A stretch of DNA of 64,000 nucleotides from Curvibacter microcysteis (GTDB taxonomy: Bacteria; Pseudomonadota; Gammaproteobacteria; Burkholderiales; Burkholderiaceae_C), in the NCBI RefSeq assembly GCF_028649455.1, contig NZ_JAQSIO010000010.1:1-64000 (forward strand), read 5' to 3'. The notes beneath the pieces were generated by a model, which made no database searches, had not been told where the DNA came from, and worked only from the letters and a program-made list of their open reading frames with translations. This document shows positions 17,380 through 28,831 of this stretch, in pieces (positions within the stretch are counted from its first letter, which is position 1; each line of letters opens with the position of its first letter). The position numbers and the translations under genes were made by a program.

Positions 17380-19410
17380 CTACTTGTTGAGCCAGACGAA
17401 GTACGTCATGAAGGCAAACACACCCAGAATCATCACCAGGGCGTAGTGATAGATGTAGCCGGACTGCGCCCAGCGCACCAGGCCAGCGACCCAACCTACC
17501 AGCTTCCAGGAACCATTGACCAGCGTACCGTCGATGATGGCTTGGTCACCCGCCTTCCACAGACCGGTACCCAAGGCGCGCGCGCCACGGGCCAGGATGT
17601 TCTCGTTGATCCAGTCGAGGTAGTACTTGTTTTCCAACAAGGTGTAGATCGGCTGGCAGATGCGCTTGATGGCCGCGGGCAAGGCCGGGTTGATCATGTA
17701 CATGTAATAAGACACCGCCACACCCGCGAAGGCCAACCAGAACGGTGCCGTGCTCAAAGCGTGGATCGCCATCGCCACCGGACCGTGGAAAGCATGACCC
17801 AGCTCTTCCATCACGGCGTGCTTTTCAGCATCCACAAAGATCACGTCTTTGAAGAAGTCGCCGAACAGCATGGGCTCGATCGCGAAGAAACCGATCAGCA
17901 CCGAAGGGATAGCCAGCAGCAGCAGCGGCAGCGTCACCACCCAAGGCGATTCATGGGGACCATGGTCACCATGGTGGTCGTCGTGGTGACCGTGGTCGTC
18001 ATGACCGTGGTGAGCATCGGGGTTCTGGTCGAAGCGTTCCTTGCCGTGGAAGACCAGGAAGTACAGACGGAACGAGTAGAAGGCCGTCACAAAAACCCCT
18101 GCCAACACAGCGAACTCAGCAAAACCGGCGGCCGGCAGATGACTTTCATGCACCGCTTCGATGATGCTGTCCTTCGAGTAGAAACCCGAGAAGAAAGGCG
18201 TACCGATCAAGGCCAGCGAACCCAGCAGAGAAGTGATCCAGGTGATGGGCATGTACTTGCGAACGCCCCCCATCCAGCGGATGTCTTGGTTATGGTGCAT
18301 CCCCATGATGACGGAACCCGCAGCCAAGAAGAGCAAGGCCTTGAAGAACGCGTGCGTCATCAGGTGGAACACGGCCACCGAGTAAGCCGAAGCACCCAGG
18401 GCGACGGTCATGTAGCCCAGCTGCGACAGCGTCGAGTAGGCCACGACACGCTTGATGTCATTCTGGATGATGCCCAGAAAGCCCATGAACAAGGCCGTGA
18501 TGGAGCCGATCACCATGATGAAATTCAGCGCGGTGTCGCTCAGCTCGAACAGCGGCGACATGCGAGCCACCATGAAGATGCCCGCGGTGACCATGGTCGC
18601 AGCGTGGATCAGGGCCGAAATGGGGGTCGGACCTTCCATGGAGTCCGGCAGCCAGACGTGCAAAGGGAACTGGGCCGACTTGCCCATGGCACCGATGAAC
18701 AAGCAGATGCAAACCACTGTCACCAACATCCAGTCGGTGCCCGGGAAGGTCAGCTTGGCAATCTCGTCGGCCTTGGCAAAGGTCTCCGAATAGTTCAGCG
18801 TACCGCCGTAAGCGGCCAGCAGGCCAATGCCCAAGATGAAGCCAAAGTCACCCACACGGTTGACCAAGAAGGCCTTCATGTTGGCGAAGATCGCGGTCGG
18901 CTTGTTGAACCAGAAACCAATCAGCAGGTAGGACACCAAACCCACTGCTTCCCAACCGAAGAACAGTTGCAGCATGTTGTTGCTCATCACGAGCATCAAC
19001 ATGGAGAAGGTGAACAGCGAGATGTAAGCGAAGAAACGGTTGTAGCCCTCGTCTTCTTCCATGTAGCCGATGGTGTAGATGTGCACCATCAGCGACACGA
19101 AGGTCACGACGCACATCATCATCGCCGTCAGGCTGTCAATCAGGAAGCCGACTTCCATCTTCAGGTCACCCACCACCATCCAGGTGTAGAGGGTTTCATT
19201 GAAGCGGGCACCGTCAAAAACGACGCTCTGGAAGGTCAAGGCCGACAGCACAAAGGCGACGAACACGCCAAGAATCGCCAGCGTGTGCGTGGCGCGGCGG
19301 CCAATCACATTGCCGCCAAAGGTCGTGCCCAAAACCCCAGCGAGGAATGAACCCGCCAGCGGGGCCAGCGGCACCGCAAGCAGGGTGGATGCAGAAAGCG
19401 TAGCGCTCAT
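17380..19410 (-). CDS. nuoL: NADH-quinone oxidoreductase subunit L
   Basis: 676 aa, largest membrane subunit, with about 14-16 helices and the long lateral helix near the C-terminus. Motifs: FFGWEAVGLVSYLLIGFW, GAMGKSAQFPLHVWLPDSMEGPTP (split as GKSAQFPLHVWLPD) and VVAYSTLSQLGYM. Between two late helices, around residues 468-490, lies a loop very rich in His and Asp (HHGHDDHGHHDDHHGDHG). The rest is normal in length. It overlaps nothing and follows nuoK by 15 bases. Confidence 0.97.
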   Translation of the reverse strand: MSATLSASTLLAVPLAPLAGSFLAGVLGTTFGGNVIGRRATHTLAILGVFVAFVLSALTFQSVVFDGARFNETLYTWMVVGDLKMEVGFLIDSLTAMMMCVVTFVSLMVHIYTIGYMEEDEGYNRFFAYISLFTFSMLMLVMSNNMLQLFFGWEAVGLVSYLLIGFWFNKPTAIFANMKAFLVNRVGDFGFILGIGLLAAYGGTLNYSETFAKADEIAKLTFPGTDWMLVTVVCICLFIGAMGKSAQFPLHVWLPDSMEGPTPISALIHAATMVTAGIFMVARMSPLFELSDTALNFIMVIGSITALFMGFLGIIQNDIKRVVAYSTLSQLGYMTVALGASAYSVAVFHLMTHAFFKALLFLAAGSVIMGMHHNQDIRWMGGVRKYMPITWITSLLGSLALIGTPFFSGFYSKDSIIEAVHESHLPAAGFAEFAVLAGVFVTAFYSFRLYFLVFHGKERFDQNPDAHHGHDDHGHHDDHHGDHGPHESPWVVTLPLLLLAIPSVLIGFFAIEPMLFGDFFKDVIFVDAEKHAVMEELGHAFHGPVAMAIHALSTAPFWLAFAGVAVSYYMYMINPALPAAIKRICQPIYTLLENKYYLDWINENILARGARALGTGLWKAGDQAIIDGTLVNGSWKLVGWVAGLVRWAQSGYIYHYALVMILGVFAFMTYFVWLNK

Positions 19411-19425
19411 GGTTGGATTCTCTGG

Positions 19426-19734
19426 TTAGCCTTTGAGCGTGTTGAGTTCATCGACATTGATGCTGTTCTTGTTGCGGAACAAGAGCACCAGAATCGCCAG
19501 ACCAATGGCGGACTCAGCGGCCGCCACGGTGAGGATGAAGAACACGAACACCTGACCGTGCATATCCCCCAGGTAGTGAGAGAAGGCCACAAAATTCGTG
19601 TTCACTGCCAGCAGCATCAATTCGATGCACATCAGCAGCACGATCAAGTTCTTGCGGTTCAAGAAAATCCCAATCACCGACAGCGCGAACAGCACTGCCC
19701 CGATGGAAAGAAAGTGTCCAAGTGTCAGGGTCAT
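19426..19734 (-). CDS. nuoK: NADH-quinone oxidoreductase subunit K
   Basis: 102 aa, three transmembrane helices. The family signature [20 protein letters not shown] (with the conserved intramembrane Glu in [11 protein letters not shown]) is present, and the C-terminus has [13 protein letters not shown]. Its start overlaps the nuoJ stop as ATGA. Together with J, A and H it forms the quinone-coupled part of the membrane arm. Confidence 0.97.
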   Translation of the reverse strand: MTLTLGHFLSIGAVLFALSVIGIFLNRKNLIVLLMCIELMLLAVNTNFVAFSHYLGDMHGQVFVFFILTVAAAESAIGLAILVLLFRNKNSINVDELNTLKG

Positions 19735-20387
19735 TTGCTTTGCTCCGGAGCCGACGCGGATGCCGCCTCTGCCTTGCGCGTCACGGCCACTTTGACCAGC
19801 TTGACGCGGTCACGGGAACGCACGCGAACCTGTTCAGAGGCGTCGACGAACTTGCTGTCCTTGCGTTGACGCAGGGTCAGCGCGATGGCGGCGACCATGG
19901 CGACCAACAAGATCATGGCTGCAATTTCAATCGGGTAGATGTACTGGGTGTACAGCAGCTTGCCGATTTCTTGCGCGTTGGAATACTGAATGCCCTTGGC
20001 AGCCGCTTCAGTCATGGCCGCAGTACTGGGCTCTTCCGTCAAACGGAAACCACCCAACAACACCGCCGCCATTTCCAGCGCGACCACCGAACCCATCAGG
20101 GCGGCCAGGGGGAAATGCTTCCAAAACCCCTTGCGCAGGCTGTCGACGTCGATATCGAGCATCATCACCACGAACAGGAAGAGCACCATCACCGCCCCCA
20201 GGTACACCAGCACCAGAGTAATGGCCAGGAACTCGGCCTTGAGCAGCAGCCAGACGGCTGAGGCCTGCGAAAAGGCCAGCATGAGGTAGAGAACCGCGTG
20301 CACAGGGTTGCGCGCAGTGATCACTCGGAAGGCTGCAAACAGCAGCACCACCGAGAAGAGATAAAAGAAACCAGTCTTGGCGTCCAT
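19731..20387 (-). CDS. nuoJ: NADH-quinone oxidoreductase subunit J
   Basis: 218 aa with five predicted helices: [62 protein letters not shown] and two more. The tail after residue 185 is basic and hydrophilic, somewhat longer than in E. coli. Its stop overlaps nuoK. Confidence 0.96.
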   Translation of the reverse strand: MDAKTGFFYLFSVVLLFAAFRVITARNPVHAVLYLMLAFSQASAVWLLLKAEFLAITLVLVYLGAVMVLFLFVVMMLDIDVDSLRKGFWKHFPLAALMGSVVALEMAAVLLGGFRLTEEPSTAAMTEAAAKGIQYSNAQEIGKLLYTQYIYPIEIAAMILLVAMVAAIALTLRQRKDSKFVDASEQVRVRSRDRVKLVKVAVTRKAEAASASAPEQSK

Positions 20388-20424
20388 GAATCAGGTCTTT
20401 TCAGGGTTCAGGCGTGAAAGCTGG

Positions 20425-20934
20425 TCAACGGTATTTCGCATCTGCCGCTTTGGCAGCTGCAATATCGTTCTCGTAACGGTCGCCCACCGCCAACAGCATG
20501 TCTTTGGTGAAGTACAGGTCGCCCCGCTTTTCACCGTGGTACTCAAAAATATGCGTTTCAACAATCGAATCCACCGGGCAGCTTTCTTCGCAGAAACCGC
20601 AGAAGATGCACTTGGTCAGATCGATGTCATAACGCGTGGTACGGCGTGAACCGTCATCGCGGACATCGGATTCGATGGTGATGGCCATGGCGGGGCACAC
20701 GGCCTCGCAGAGCTTGCAAGCAATGCAGCGCTCTTCACCGTTTTCGTAGCGACGCAGCGCGTGCAGACCACGGAAACGGGGCGACAAAGGGGTTTTCTCT
20801 TCAGGAAACTGAACGGTGACCTTGCGCTTGAAAGCGTAACGACCGGTCATTGCCATGCCCTTGAACAACTCGAAAAGCATGAAGCTCTTCAAGAAGTCCT
20901 TGAGCGAGAAGGGGGAAGCTGCGGCGACTGTCAT
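20425..20934 (-). CDS. nuoI: NADH-quinone oxidoreductase subunit I
   Basis: 169 aa peripheral subunit with two ferredoxin-type [4Fe-4S] motifs, [12 protein letters not shown] and [12 protein letters not shown] (clusters N6a/N6b), passing electrons to NuoB. ATG 20934 ([14 protein letters not shown]) is preferred; a GTG four codons upstream is possible. The gap after nuoH is 12 bases. Confidence 0.97.
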   Translation of the reverse strand: MTVAAASPFSLKDFLKSFMLFELFKGMAMTGRYAFKRKVTVQFPEEKTPLSPRFRGLHALRRYENGEERCIACKLCEAVCPAMAITIESDVRDDGSRRTTRYDIDLTKCIFCGFCEESCPVDSIVETHIFEYHGEKRGDLYFTKDMLLAVGDRYENDIAAAKAADAKYR

Positions 20935-20946
20935 GTTCTTGCCCAC

Positions 20947-22029
20947 TCAGTTCCAGATGTTCCAGGGGGTCTGCATCCAGAACCCCACCACGAGCAGCCA
21001 CACCAGGGTGACCGGGATGAAAATCTTCCAGCCCAGACGCATGATCTGGTCGTAGCGGAAGCGCGGGAAGGTGGCACGGATCCAGATGAACATGGACACG
21101 ACCAGGAAGGTCTTGATGCCCAGCCAGATCCAGCCCGGCACGGCGTTGAAGATCGCGTGGTCGATCGGCGACAGCCAACCACCCAGGAACATCAGCACGG
21201 CCAGGATCGACACCAACCACATGCTGGCGTATTCGGCCAGGAAGAAGATAGCGAAGCCCATGCCCGAGTACTCGACCATGTGACCTGCCACGATTTCAGC
21301 TTCGCCTTCCACCACGTCGAAGGGGTGGCGATTGGTTTCTGCCACACCGGAGATCAGGTACACCACGAAGATAGGCAGCAGGGGGAGCCAGTTCCAGGAC
21401 AGGAAGTTCAGACCCAGACCGGCCAAAGTGCCCTTGGCTTGACCCGCCACGATGGTCGACAGGTTCATGCTGCCCGACACCATCAGCACCACCAAGAAGC
21501 AGAAGCCCATGGCGATTTCGTAGCTCACCATCTGAGCCGACGCACGCAGCGCGCCCAAGAAAGCGTACTTGGAGTTCGATGCCCAGCCCGCAATGATCAC
21601 ACCGTAGACTTCAATCGACGTGATCGCCATCACCAGCAGCAAGCCGGCATTGAGGTTGGTCAGCGCGACTTCCGGGCCGAAAGGAATGGCGACCCAGGCG
21701 GCCAAGGCAGGCATGATCGCCATGATCGGACCGAGACGGAACAGGCCATTGCTGGCTGCCGTCGGGCGAATCAATTCCTTCGTCAGCAGCTTGACCGCAT
21801 CAGCGATGGGCTGCAGCAAACCGGCGGGACCCACGCGGTTGGGGCCGTAACGCACCTGGATGAAACCCAGCAGCTTGCGCTCCCACAGCGTCAGGTAGGC
21901 CACAGCCCCCATCAGCGGGGCCAGCACGGCCACGATCTTGATCAGAACCCAGAGCACCGGCCAGGCCGCCAGCGTCCACCAGCTGGCGGGCAGCAGACCC
22001 AGTCCAGCGTTGTACAGCGCGTCGATCAT
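20947..22029 (-). CDS. nuoH: NADH-quinone oxidoreductase subunit H
   Basis: 360 aa membrane subunit with about eight helices that forms the quinone chamber with NuoB and NuoD. Signatures: [25 protein letters not shown] (split as [18 protein letters not shown]) near residue 48, and [20 protein letters not shown] in the middle. Its ATG overlaps the nuoG stop (ATGA). Confidence 0.97.
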   Translation of the reverse strand: MIDALYNAGLGLLPASWWTLAAWPVLWVLIKIVAVLAPLMGAVAYLTLWERKLLGFIQVRYGPNRVGPAGLLQPIADAVKLLTKELIRPTAASNGLFRLGPIMAIMPALAAWVAIPFGPEVALTNLNAGLLLVMAITSIEVYGVIIAGWASNSKYAFLGALRASAQMVSYEIAMGFCFLVVLMVSGSMNLSTIVAGQAKGTLAGLGLNFLSWNWLPLLPIFVVYLISGVAETNRHPFDVVEGEAEIVAGHMVEYSGMGFAIFFLAEYASMWLVSILAVLMFLGGWLSPIDHAIFNAVPGWIWLGIKTFLVVSMFIWIRATFPRFRYDQIMRLGWKIFIPVTLVWLLVVGFWMQTPWNIWN

Positions 22030-24155
22030 GCGGTCACCTCATCCAAAGCCAGGCGGGCATCCGCCGTCATTTGCAGCGACGGTGCACGGCGAACCAGACC
22101 GTCAAGCTGGTAGATCGCAGCCGTCACCGGTGCAACTTCACCAGCCACGCTGGCCCGGATGGCGGCCTGGCTGCCATTGTTCAGGCGGCCGGCGGCCACT
22201 TGCGGCTGATCAGCTGTGGCCAAAGCGGCTTGGGCCAGCACTTCTTGCGACGACTCGAATGCGAAGTCGCCCAAGCCCAACAGGTTACCGAGCACACGCA
22301 AGACCTTCCAAGCCGGACGGGTCTCGCCCAGGGGCTTGACCACCGCATGGAAGCTTTGCAGACGGCCTTCGGCGTTGACAAAGCTGCCCGAGGTTTCGGT
22401 GAACGGTGCAATCGGCAACAGCACGTCGCTGATCTCGAGGTTGGTCTTGAAGGGGCTCAAAGTGACCACCATCTCGGCCTTGTTCAAGCCTGCGAGCGCA
22501 GCCTGACCTGCAGCGGTATCGAACGCCGGTTCGACATTGAGCAACAACACCGCCTTGAGAGCACCTTGCACCATTTGACCCGCATTGAAACCTGCACCCG
22601 TCGGCTGGGCATTGACCAGCTGCGCACCCACGGTGTTGGCGGCTTCGGTCAGGTAACCGACGCTGGCGCCGGTTTCGCTGGCGATCCAGTTGGCCAGAGC
22701 CAGCAGGCTGCTGGCGTTGGCGTGGTGGGCTGCGGCATTGCCAAGCAAGACCGCCTTGCGGTCCCCGCCCAACAAAGACTTGGCGATGGCTTGGGCTTGA
22801 GCCGTGACCTCAGCAGACCACGGAGCGACCAGGCCCTTTTCTTGAGCCACAGCCGCAGCGATCGACGCCAAAGCATTGACCCATTGGTCGGCAGCGGCCA
22901 CTTGGAACTGCGCAACAGGCAATGCCCAGTCAGATTCAGCCGAATACAAGGCATGCACCTGGGCGCCCTTGCGAGCGGCCTGGCGAATGCGCTGAGCAAA
23001 CAGCGGGTGATCCTTACGCAGGTTAGAGCCGACCACCAGCACGCGCTGGAGTTCGCCCAAGGAAGCGATGGAGGTGCCCAACCAGCGAGCGCCTTCAGGG
23101 GCGCTGAATTCAGCGTTGCGCAGACGGTGGTCGATGCTGTCGCTGCCCAGGCCACGCACCAAACGGGCGGCCAGGAACAACTCTTCCACGGTGCTGTGCG
23201 GGCTCACCAGGGCGCCGATGCTGTTGGCGCCGTGGTTGGCCCCAATTTGCTTCAGGCCGTTGGCCACATATTCGAGAGCGGTCTGCCAGTCGACAGTCTT
23301 CCACTCGCCACCTTGCTTGAGCATGGGCTGGGTGAGGCGGTCGGGGCCGTTGAGCGACTCGTAGGAGAAGCGGTCGCGGTCAGCAATCCAGCATTCGTTG
23401 ATGGCTTCGTTTTCCAACGGCACCACGCGCAACACTTGGTGGTTCTTGACCTGAACGATCAGATTGGCACCGGTCGAATCGTGCGGGCTGACGCTCTTGC
23501 GGCGCGACAGCTCCCATGTGCGGGCGCTGTAGCGGAAAGGCTTGCTGGTCAAGGCACCGACCGGGCAGATGTCGATCATGTTGCCCGACAGTTCGGAGTC
23601 AATGGACTCGCCCGCGATGGTGGTGATCTCGGAGTGCTCGCCACGGTGGATCATGCCCAGTTCCATCACGCCGGCCACTTCCTGGCCAAAGCGCACGCAA
23701 CGGGTGCAGTGAATGCATCGGCTCATCTCTTCCATCGAGATCAGCGGACCCACGTCCTTGTGGAAGACAACGCGCTTTTCTTCGGCATAGCGCGAAGAAG
23801 AGCCACCATAACCCACAGCCAGGTCTTGCAACTGGCACTCACCGCCCTGGTCGCAGATGGGGCAATCCAGCGGGTGGTTGATGAGCAGGAATTCCATCAC
23901 CGATTGCTGGGCCTTGATGGCCTTGTCGCTCTTGGTGCGGACGATCATGCCCTGCGTCACCGGGGTGGCGCAGGCGGGCATGGGCTTGGGGGCCTTTTCC
24001 ACATCGACCAGGCACATGCGGCAGTTGGCCGCGATGCTCAGCTTCTTGTGGTAGCAAAAATGCGGAATGTAGGTGCCGGCCTTTTCAGCTGCATGCATGA
24101 CCATGCTGCCTTCATTGACCTCTACCTTCTGACCGTCGAGTTCGATTTCAACCAT
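22026..24155 (-). CDS. nuoG: NADH-quinone oxidoreductase subunit G
   Basis: 709 aa iron-sulfur subunit of the peripheral arm. From the N-terminus: a [2Fe-2S] domain ([20 protein letters not shown]), the His/Cys-ligated cluster ([19 protein letters not shown]), a [4Fe-4S] motif ([16 protein letters not shown], then DICPVGAL) and a molybdopterin-oxidoreductase-like domain that keeps the fold but not the cofactor. ATG 24155 ([13 protein letters not shown]) is chosen over a TTG overlapping nuoF. Confidence 0.96.
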   Translation of the reverse strand: MVEIELDGQKVEVNEGSMVMHAAEKAGTYIPHFCYHKKLSIAANCRMCLVDVEKAPKPMPACATPVTQGMIVRTKSDKAIKAQQSVMEFLLINHPLDCPICDQGGECQLQDLAVGYGGSSSRYAEEKRVVFHKDVGPLISMEEMSRCIHCTRCVRFGQEVAGVMELGMIHRGEHSEITTIAGESIDSELSGNMIDICPVGALTSKPFRYSARTWELSRRKSVSPHDSTGANLIVQVKNHQVLRVVPLENEAINECWIADRDRFSYESLNGPDRLTQPMLKQGGEWKTVDWQTALEYVANGLKQIGANHGANSIGALVSPHSTVEELFLAARLVRGLGSDSIDHRLRNAEFSAPEGARWLGTSIASLGELQRVLVVGSNLRKDHPLFAQRIRQAARKGAQVHALYSAESDWALPVAQFQVAAADQWVNALASIAAAVAQEKGLVAPWSAEVTAQAQAIAKSLLGGDRKAVLLGNAAAHHANASSLLALANWIASETGASVGYLTEAANTVGAQLVNAQPTGAGFNAGQMVQGALKAVLLLNVEPAFDTAAGQAALAGLNKAEMVVTLSPFKTNLEISDVLLPIAPFTETSGSFVNAEGRLQSFHAVVKPLGETRPAWKVLRVLGNLLGLGDFAFESSQEVLAQAALATADQPQVAAGRLNNGSQAAIRASVAGEVAPVTAAIYQLDGLVRRAPSLQMTADARLALDEVTA

Positions 24156-24169
24156 ATGTTCTCTCGCGA

Positions 24170-25525
24170 TCAAGCGTGTGCAGGTTTCTGCGACTTGGCT
24201 TGCTCAATCAAAGCCTGGAATTCGGGCTTGAAATGCTTCAGCATGGCACGCACGGGCATGGCGGCGGCATCGCCCAGCGCGCAAATGGTGCGCCCTTGGA
24301 TGTTGTCGGCCACGGAGTTCAGCAAATCGAGGTCGCCATCGCGGCCCTGGCCGTGCCAGATGCGGTCGACCACGCGCCACATCCAGCCCGTGCCTTCGCG
24401 GCAAGGCGTGCACTGACCGCAAGACTCATGCGAGTAGAAGTACGACAGACGCAGCAGGCTTTCAACCATGTTGCGCGAATCGTCCATCACGATCACGGCA
24501 CCCGAGCCCAGCATGGAGCCGGCCTTGGCGATCGAGTCGTAGTCCATGGTGCATTCCATGATCACCGAAGCAGGCAGCACCGGCGAAGACGAGCCCCCTG
24601 GGATGACTGCCTTCAGCTGGCGGCCCTTGCGGATGCCACCGGCGAGTTCGAGCAGCTTGGCGAACGGCGTACCCAGCGGCACTTCATAGTTGCCCGGCTT
24701 TTCGACGTCACCACTGACCGAGAAGATCTTGGTGCCACCGTTGTTGGGCTTGCCACACTCCAGGTAGGCGGCGCCACCGTTGCGGATGATCCAAGGGACG
24801 GCCGCAAAGGTTTCGGTGTTGTTGATGGTGGTTGGCTTGCCATACAAGCCAAAGCTGGCCGGGAATGGTGGCTTGAAGCGCGGCTGGCCCTTCTTGCCTT
24901 CGAGCGACTCGAGCAAGGCGGTTTCTTCACCGCAGATGTAAGCGCCGAAACCGTGCGCAGCGTGCAACTGGAAGTTGAAGCTGCTGCCCATGATGCCGTT
25001 ACCCAAGTAACCGGCGGCACGGGCTTCTTCCAGGGCCTCTTCAAACCGATCGTAGGTCTGGAAGATTTCGCCGTGGATGTAGTTGTAGCCCACCGAGATG
25101 CCCATGGCATAGGCCGCAATGATCATGCCTTCAATCACGATGTGCGGATTGAATTGCAGGATGTCACGGTCCTTGCAGGTGCCCGGTTCGCCTTCGTCCG
25201 AGTTACAGACGAGGTATTTTTGACCGGGGAACTGACGCGGCATGAAGCTCCACTTCAGGCCCGTCGGGAAACCCGCACCGCCCCGGCCACGCAGGCCGGA
25301 TTCCTTGACCGTCGCAATGACCTGGTCTTGGGTCAGGCCTTCGCCACCGTCTTGACCCAGGATCTTGCGCAGGGCCTGGTAGCCACCGCGGGCTTCGTAG
25401 TCCTTGATGCTCCAGTTCTTGCCGTCGAGACCCGCGTAAATTTGGGCGCCGATGTGGCGGTCGTGGAAGCAGGTTTCAACGCCTGTGGCCTGAAACTGAT
25501 TGAGAACGCTTTGAACAGACGCCAT
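24170..25525 (-). CDS. nuoF: NADH-quinone oxidoreductase subunit F
   Basis: 451 aa NADH- and FMN-binding subunit. The nucleotide site [17 protein letters not shown] and the FMN loop with [14 protein letters not shown] are intact; the N3 cluster motif is [14 protein letters not shown] with a fourth Cys in [10 protein letters not shown]. The ATG at 25525 overlaps the nuoE stop (ATGA). Confidence 0.97.
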   Translation of the reverse strand: MASVQSVLNQFQATGVETCFHDRHIGAQIYAGLDGKNWSIKDYEARGGYQALRKILGQDGGEGLTQDQVIATVKESGLRGRGGAGFPTGLKWSFMPRQFPGQKYLVCNSDEGEPGTCKDRDILQFNPHIVIEGMIIAAYAMGISVGYNYIHGEIFQTYDRFEEALEEARAAGYLGNGIMGSSFNFQLHAAHGFGAYICGEETALLESLEGKKGQPRFKPPFPASFGLYGKPTTINNTETFAAVPWIIRNGGAAYLECGKPNNGGTKIFSVSGDVEKPGNYEVPLGTPFAKLLELAGGIRKGRQLKAVIPGGSSSPVLPASVIMECTMDYDSIAKAGSMLGSGAVIVMDDSRNMVESLLRLSYFYSHESCGQCTPCREGTGWMWRVVDRIWHGQGRDGDLDLLNSVADNIQGRTICALGDAAAMPVRAMLKHFKPEFQALIEQAKSQKPAHA

Positions 25526-26013
25526 CACTTCACCTCGGCGGCGCGCAGGCCGTCAATCAGTTGGTCGAGTCGTTCGTTGCTCATGAAGCTGCACATGGCG
25601 CGGTCATTGACCAGCATCACCGGCGAATCAGCGCAAGCGCCCAAGCATTCGCTTTGCTGCAGCGTGAACAGGCCATCTGGCGTGGTTTCGCCCATGGCGA
25701 TGCCCAGCTTTTGCTCCAGGTGCTTGAGCGCCTTGTTGCCATCGCGCAGCTGGCACGGCAAGTTGGTGCACACGTTGAGCTTGAAGCGGCCCACGGCCTG
25801 CTGGTTGTACATGTTGTAGAAGGTGGTGACTTCGTGCACCGCGATCACCGGCATGCCCAGCACCTCGGCAATCACGCGCTCACTGTCTTCACTGACATGG
25901 CCCAGCTCCTGCTGAACAATGGCCAGGCAAGCCATCACCGCCGACTGCTTTTGTTCAGCCGGGTACTTCGCTACTTCGCGGGCAAAACGTGCCCTGGTCG
26001 AATCAGAGATCAT
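25525..26013 (-). CDS. nuoE: NADH-quinone oxidoreductase subunit E
   Basis: 162 aa thioredoxin-like [2Fe-2S] subunit (cluster N1a). The ligands lie in [12 protein letters not shown] (C-x4-C) and [12 protein letters not shown] (C-x3-C). The N-terminal helical part has [16 protein letters not shown]. Its start overlaps the nuoD stop (ATGA). Confidence 0.97.
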   Translation of the reverse strand: MISDSTRARFAREVAKYPAEQKQSAVMACLAIVQQELGHVSEDSERVIAEVLGMPVIAVHEVTTFYNMYNQQAVGRFKLNVCTNLPCQLRDGNKALKHLEQKLGIAMGETTPDGLFTLQQSECLGACADSPVMLVNDRAMCSFMSNERLDQLIDGLRAAEVK

Positions 26014-27263
26014 CGATCAATCTCTCCAAACACAATGTCCATGGTGCCGATGATGGCTACCGCGTCCGCCAGCATGTGGCCGCGGGCCATTTCGTCCAGG
26101 GTGGCCAAATGGGCGAAACCCGGGGCGCGGATCTTGAGGCGATAAGGCTTGTTGGCCCCGTCGCTCACCAGATAAATGCCGAACTCACCCTTGGGGTGTT
26201 CAACAGCAGCATAAGCCTCGCCCTCGGGGACGTGGAAGCCTTCAGTGAAGAGCTTGAAGTGGTGAATCAGCTCTTCCATGCTCGACTTCATGGCCTCACG
26301 GGCCGGCGGCGCCACCTTGTGGTTGTCGGTGATAACCGGACCCGGGTTGACGCGCAGCCAGTCCACGCACTGCTTGATGATGCGATTGGATTCGCGCATT
26401 TCCGCCACGCGCACCAAGTAGCGGTCGTAGCTGTCGCCGGTTTGGCCGACGGGAATGTCGAACTCCACCTTGTCGTAGACGTCGTAAGGCTGGGCCTTGC
26501 GCAGATCCCAAGCCACGCCAGAGCCACGCAGCATCGGGCCCGTCATGCCCAGGTTGAGCGCACGCTCGACCGGCACCACACCAATACCAACCGTGCGTTG
26601 CTTCCAGATGCGGTTTTCGGTCAGCAGGTTCTCGTACTCGTCCACGCACTTGGGGAAGCGCTTGGTGAAGTCGTCGATGAAGTCCAGCATCGAACCCGAA
26701 CGGTTCTGGTTCAACTCAGCCAGGGCCTTGGCGTTCTTGATCTTGCTGACCTTGTACTGCGGCATGCTGTCAGGCAGGTCACGGTACACGCCCCCCGGAC
26801 GGAAGTAAGCCGCGTGCATGCGAGCGCCGGAGACAGCCTCATACATGTCAAACAGGTCTTCGCGTTCACGAAAGGTGTAGATCAGGATGGTGGAACTGCC
26901 GATGTCGTTACCGTGCGAACCGAGCCACATCAAGTGGTTCAGCAGGCGGGTGATCTCGGCAAACATCACGCGGATGTACTGAGCTCGGATCGGCACTTCC
27001 AGGCCCAGCAGCTTTTCGATGGCCAGGCAGTAGGCGTGCTCGTTGCTCATCATCGACACGTAATCCAGTCGGTCCATGTAGGGCAGCGACTGGATGAAGG
27101 TCTTGTGTTCGGCCAGCTTTTCAGTGGCGCGGTGGAGCAACCCGATGTGGGGATCAGCGCGCTGGACGACTTCGCCGTCCAGTTCGAGCACCAGACGCAG
27201 AACGCCGTGGGCTGCCGGGTGCTGGGGCCCGAAATTGAGGGTGTAGTTTTTGATTTCAGCCAT
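26010..27263 (-). CDS. nuoD: NADH-quinone oxidoreductase subunit D
   Basis: 417 aa 49-kDa-type subunit next to the quinone site. Family stretches: [20 protein letters not shown] near the N-terminus, [36 protein letters not shown] and the C-terminal DIVFGEIDR. NuoC and NuoD are separate genes here, unlike the NuoCD fusion of E. coli. Confidence 0.98.
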   Translation of the reverse strand: MAEIKNYTLNFGPQHPAAHGVLRLVLELDGEVVQRADPHIGLLHRATEKLAEHKTFIQSLPYMDRLDYVSMMSNEHAYCLAIEKLLGLEVPIRAQYIRVMFAEITRLLNHLMWLGSHGNDIGSSTILIYTFREREDLFDMYEAVSGARMHAAYFRPGGVYRDLPDSMPQYKVSKIKNAKALAELNQNRSGSMLDFIDDFTKRFPKCVDEYENLLTENRIWKQRTVGIGVVPVERALNLGMTGPMLRGSGVAWDLRKAQPYDVYDKVEFDIPVGQTGDSYDRYLVRVAEMRESNRIIKQCVDWLRVNPGPVITDNHKVAPPAREAMKSSMEELIHHFKLFTEGFHVPEGEAYAAVEHPKGEFGIYLVSDGANKPYRLKIRAPGFAHLATLDEMARGHMLADAVAIIGTMDIVFGEIDR

Positions 27264-27289
27264 GATGCATCACACAAGGCGCGGGGGCC

Positions 27290-27898
27290 TCAGTGCAGGC
27301 CTCCATACTTGTCTTCGCGGATGATACGGGGCGTGATTTCGCGCGGCTCGATGGTCACGGGCTCGTACACCACGCGGCGGCGTTCGGCGTCATAGCGCAT
27401 TTCAACGTGACCCGAAATCGGGAAGTCCTTGCGGAACGGGTGGCCGATGAAGCCGTAGTCGGTCAAGATGCGACGCAGGTCGTTGTGGCCTTCGAACACG
27501 ATGCCATACAGGTCAAACGCTTCGCGCTCGTACCAGTTGGCCGAATTCCAGATGTCAGACACCGAGTCCACCAAAGGTGCATCATCGTCAGGGCAGAACA
27601 CACGCACGCGAACGCGCTGATTCAGGCTCACCGACAGCAGGTGGCTGACCACAGCGTAACGAGCACCTTCCCAGCGGCCATCGCCGTAGGTGGAGTAGTC
27701 CACACCGCACAGATCGACCAGCTGCTCGAATCGGCAGCCAGCGGCGTCGCGCAGGGTTTGCATGGCCGAGCGGTAGTCGGCAGCAGCCACTTCAATCGTC
27801 ACTTCGTCGAGGGCAACCGAGGTGTTCTTCACCTTGCCGGCCAACGCTTCGACGATCACGTCTTTCAGGGCTTCCGCTTGAATTGCAATCAATGTCAT
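27290..27898 (-). CDS. nuoC: NADH-quinone oxidoreductase subunit C
   Basis: 202 aa 30-kDa-type subunit. It carries the signature [29 protein letters not shown] (shown in part: [10 protein letters not shown] and [20 protein letters not shown]). It lies between nuoB and nuoD, at 10 and 26 bases. Confidence 0.97.
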   Translation of the reverse strand: MTLIAIQAEALKDVIVEALAGKVKNTSVALDEVTIEVAAADYRSAMQTLRDAAGCRFEQLVDLCGVDYSTYGDGRWEGARYAVVSHLLSVSLNQRVRVRVFCPDDDAPLVDSVSDIWNSANWYEREAFDLYGIVFEGHNDLRRILTDYGFIGHPFRKDFPISGHVEMRYDAERRRVVYEPVTIEPREITPRIIREDKYGGLH

Positions 27899-27908
27899 GG
27901 CGAGAATC

Positions 27909-28388
27909 TCAGACCCGGGCGATCGTGTTGGTACGGCGAATCTTTTGCTGCAATTGCATGATGCCGTAGATCAACGCTTCAGCCGTGGGCGGGCAGCCTG
28001 GGACGTAAACATCCACCGGCACAATGCGATCGCAGCCACGCACGACCGAATAGCTGTAGTGGTAATAGCCACCACCATTGGCGCAAGAGCCCATCGAGAG
28101 CACCCAGCGCGGCTCGCTCATCTGGTCATACACCTTGCGCAAGGCTGGCGCCATCTTGTTGCACAGCGTGCCTGCCACGATCATCAAATCACTTTGACGA
28201 GGGCTGGCACGGAACACTTCAGCACCGAAACGACCGATGTCGTAACGCGCTGCCGCGGCGTGCATCATTTCAACCGCACAGCAGGCCAGACCAAAAGTCA
28301 TGGGCCACAGCGATCCAGTCTTAGCCCAGTTCACCACCGCGTCGTAGCTGGTGGTGACGAAGCCTTCCTTCATGACACCTTCAATCAT
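27909..28388 (-). CDS. nuoB: NADH-quinone oxidoreductase subunit B
   Basis: 159 aa subunit that binds the terminal cluster N2. The four ligands are visible: tandem Cys at 36 and 37 ([10 protein letters not shown]), Cys 102 ([10 protein letters not shown]) and Cys 132 ([11 protein letters not shown]). It hands electrons to quinone at the NuoB/NuoD interface. Confidence 0.98.
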   Translation of the reverse strand: MIEGVMKEGFVTTSYDAVVNWAKTGSLWPMTFGLACCAVEMMHAAAARYDIGRFGAEVFRASPRQSDLMIVAGTLCNKMAPALRKVYDQMSEPRWVLSMGSCANGGGYYHYSYSVVRGCDRIVPVDVYVPGCPPTAEALIYGIMQLQQKIRRTNTIARV

Positions 28389-28415
28389 TGCATGCGTCCT
28401 TGTTGATGCACTCGC

Positions 28416-28775
28416 TCATTCCCAATCCAGCGCGCCTTTTTTCCACGCGTAGACAAAGCCCACGAGCAGATCGATCAGGAACACCACGCCCGACCAGAAG
28501 CCTGTGGAACCGATGTCGGTCAAGGCCACAGCCCAAGGGACGAGAAAACAAATTTCGAGGTCAAAGAGAATGAACAGAATCGCCACCAGGTAGTAGCGAA
28601 CGTCGAACTTCATGCGAGCGTTTTCAAACGCTTCGAAGCCACACTCATAAGGGGAATTTTTGGCCGGATCGGGCCGATTTGGGCCCAACAGGTAGCCCAG
28701 CACTTGGGGAACGACCCCAACGCCTAGACCAACCAGAATGAACAAGAGAACGGGGAGGTATTGATCAAGGTTCAT
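28416..28775 (-). CDS. nuoA: NADH-quinone oxidoreductase subunit A
   Basis: 119 aa, three transmembrane helices, with the family loop [30 protein letters not shown] (shown in part: [20 protein letters not shown]). It is the first of the 14 nuo genes. There is no clear AGGAG before the ATG; instead a five-codon frame (28791-28774, MKSSR) ends with a TGA that overlaps the nuoA ATG. Confidence 0.97.
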   Translation of the reverse strand: MNLDQYLPVLLFILVGLGVGVVPQVLGYLLGPNRPDPAKNSPYECGFEAFENARMKFDVRYYLVAILFILFDLEICFLVPWAVALTDIGSTGFWSGVVFLIDLLVGFVYAWKKGALDWE

Positions 28776-28796
28776 CTGGAGGATTTCATCACCGCG

Positions 28797-28831
28797 ACCC
28801 TTCCAGCGGGGGCTGGAAGGGTCTTTATTTT
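28797..28831 (+). terminator. Perfect 11-bp hairpin between nuoA and tRNA-Leu
   Basis: ACCCTTCCAGC pairs perfectly with GCTGGAAGGGT around a GGGG loop, followed on the plus strand by CTTTATTTT. This is the form of an intrinsic terminator for plus-strand (antisense) transcription. On the minus strand, where both neighbours are transcribed, the hairpin lacks a T-tract and would lie in the nuoA leader just past the tRNA CCA end. Confidence 0.55.

Noticed and set aside
17149-19350. A 733-codon open frame on the plus strand opposite nuoL and nuoM
   Set aside because: It is the antisense of strongly conserved nuo genes, very rich in His, Gln and Arg as expected of an antisense shadow at this GC content, and has no ribosome site.
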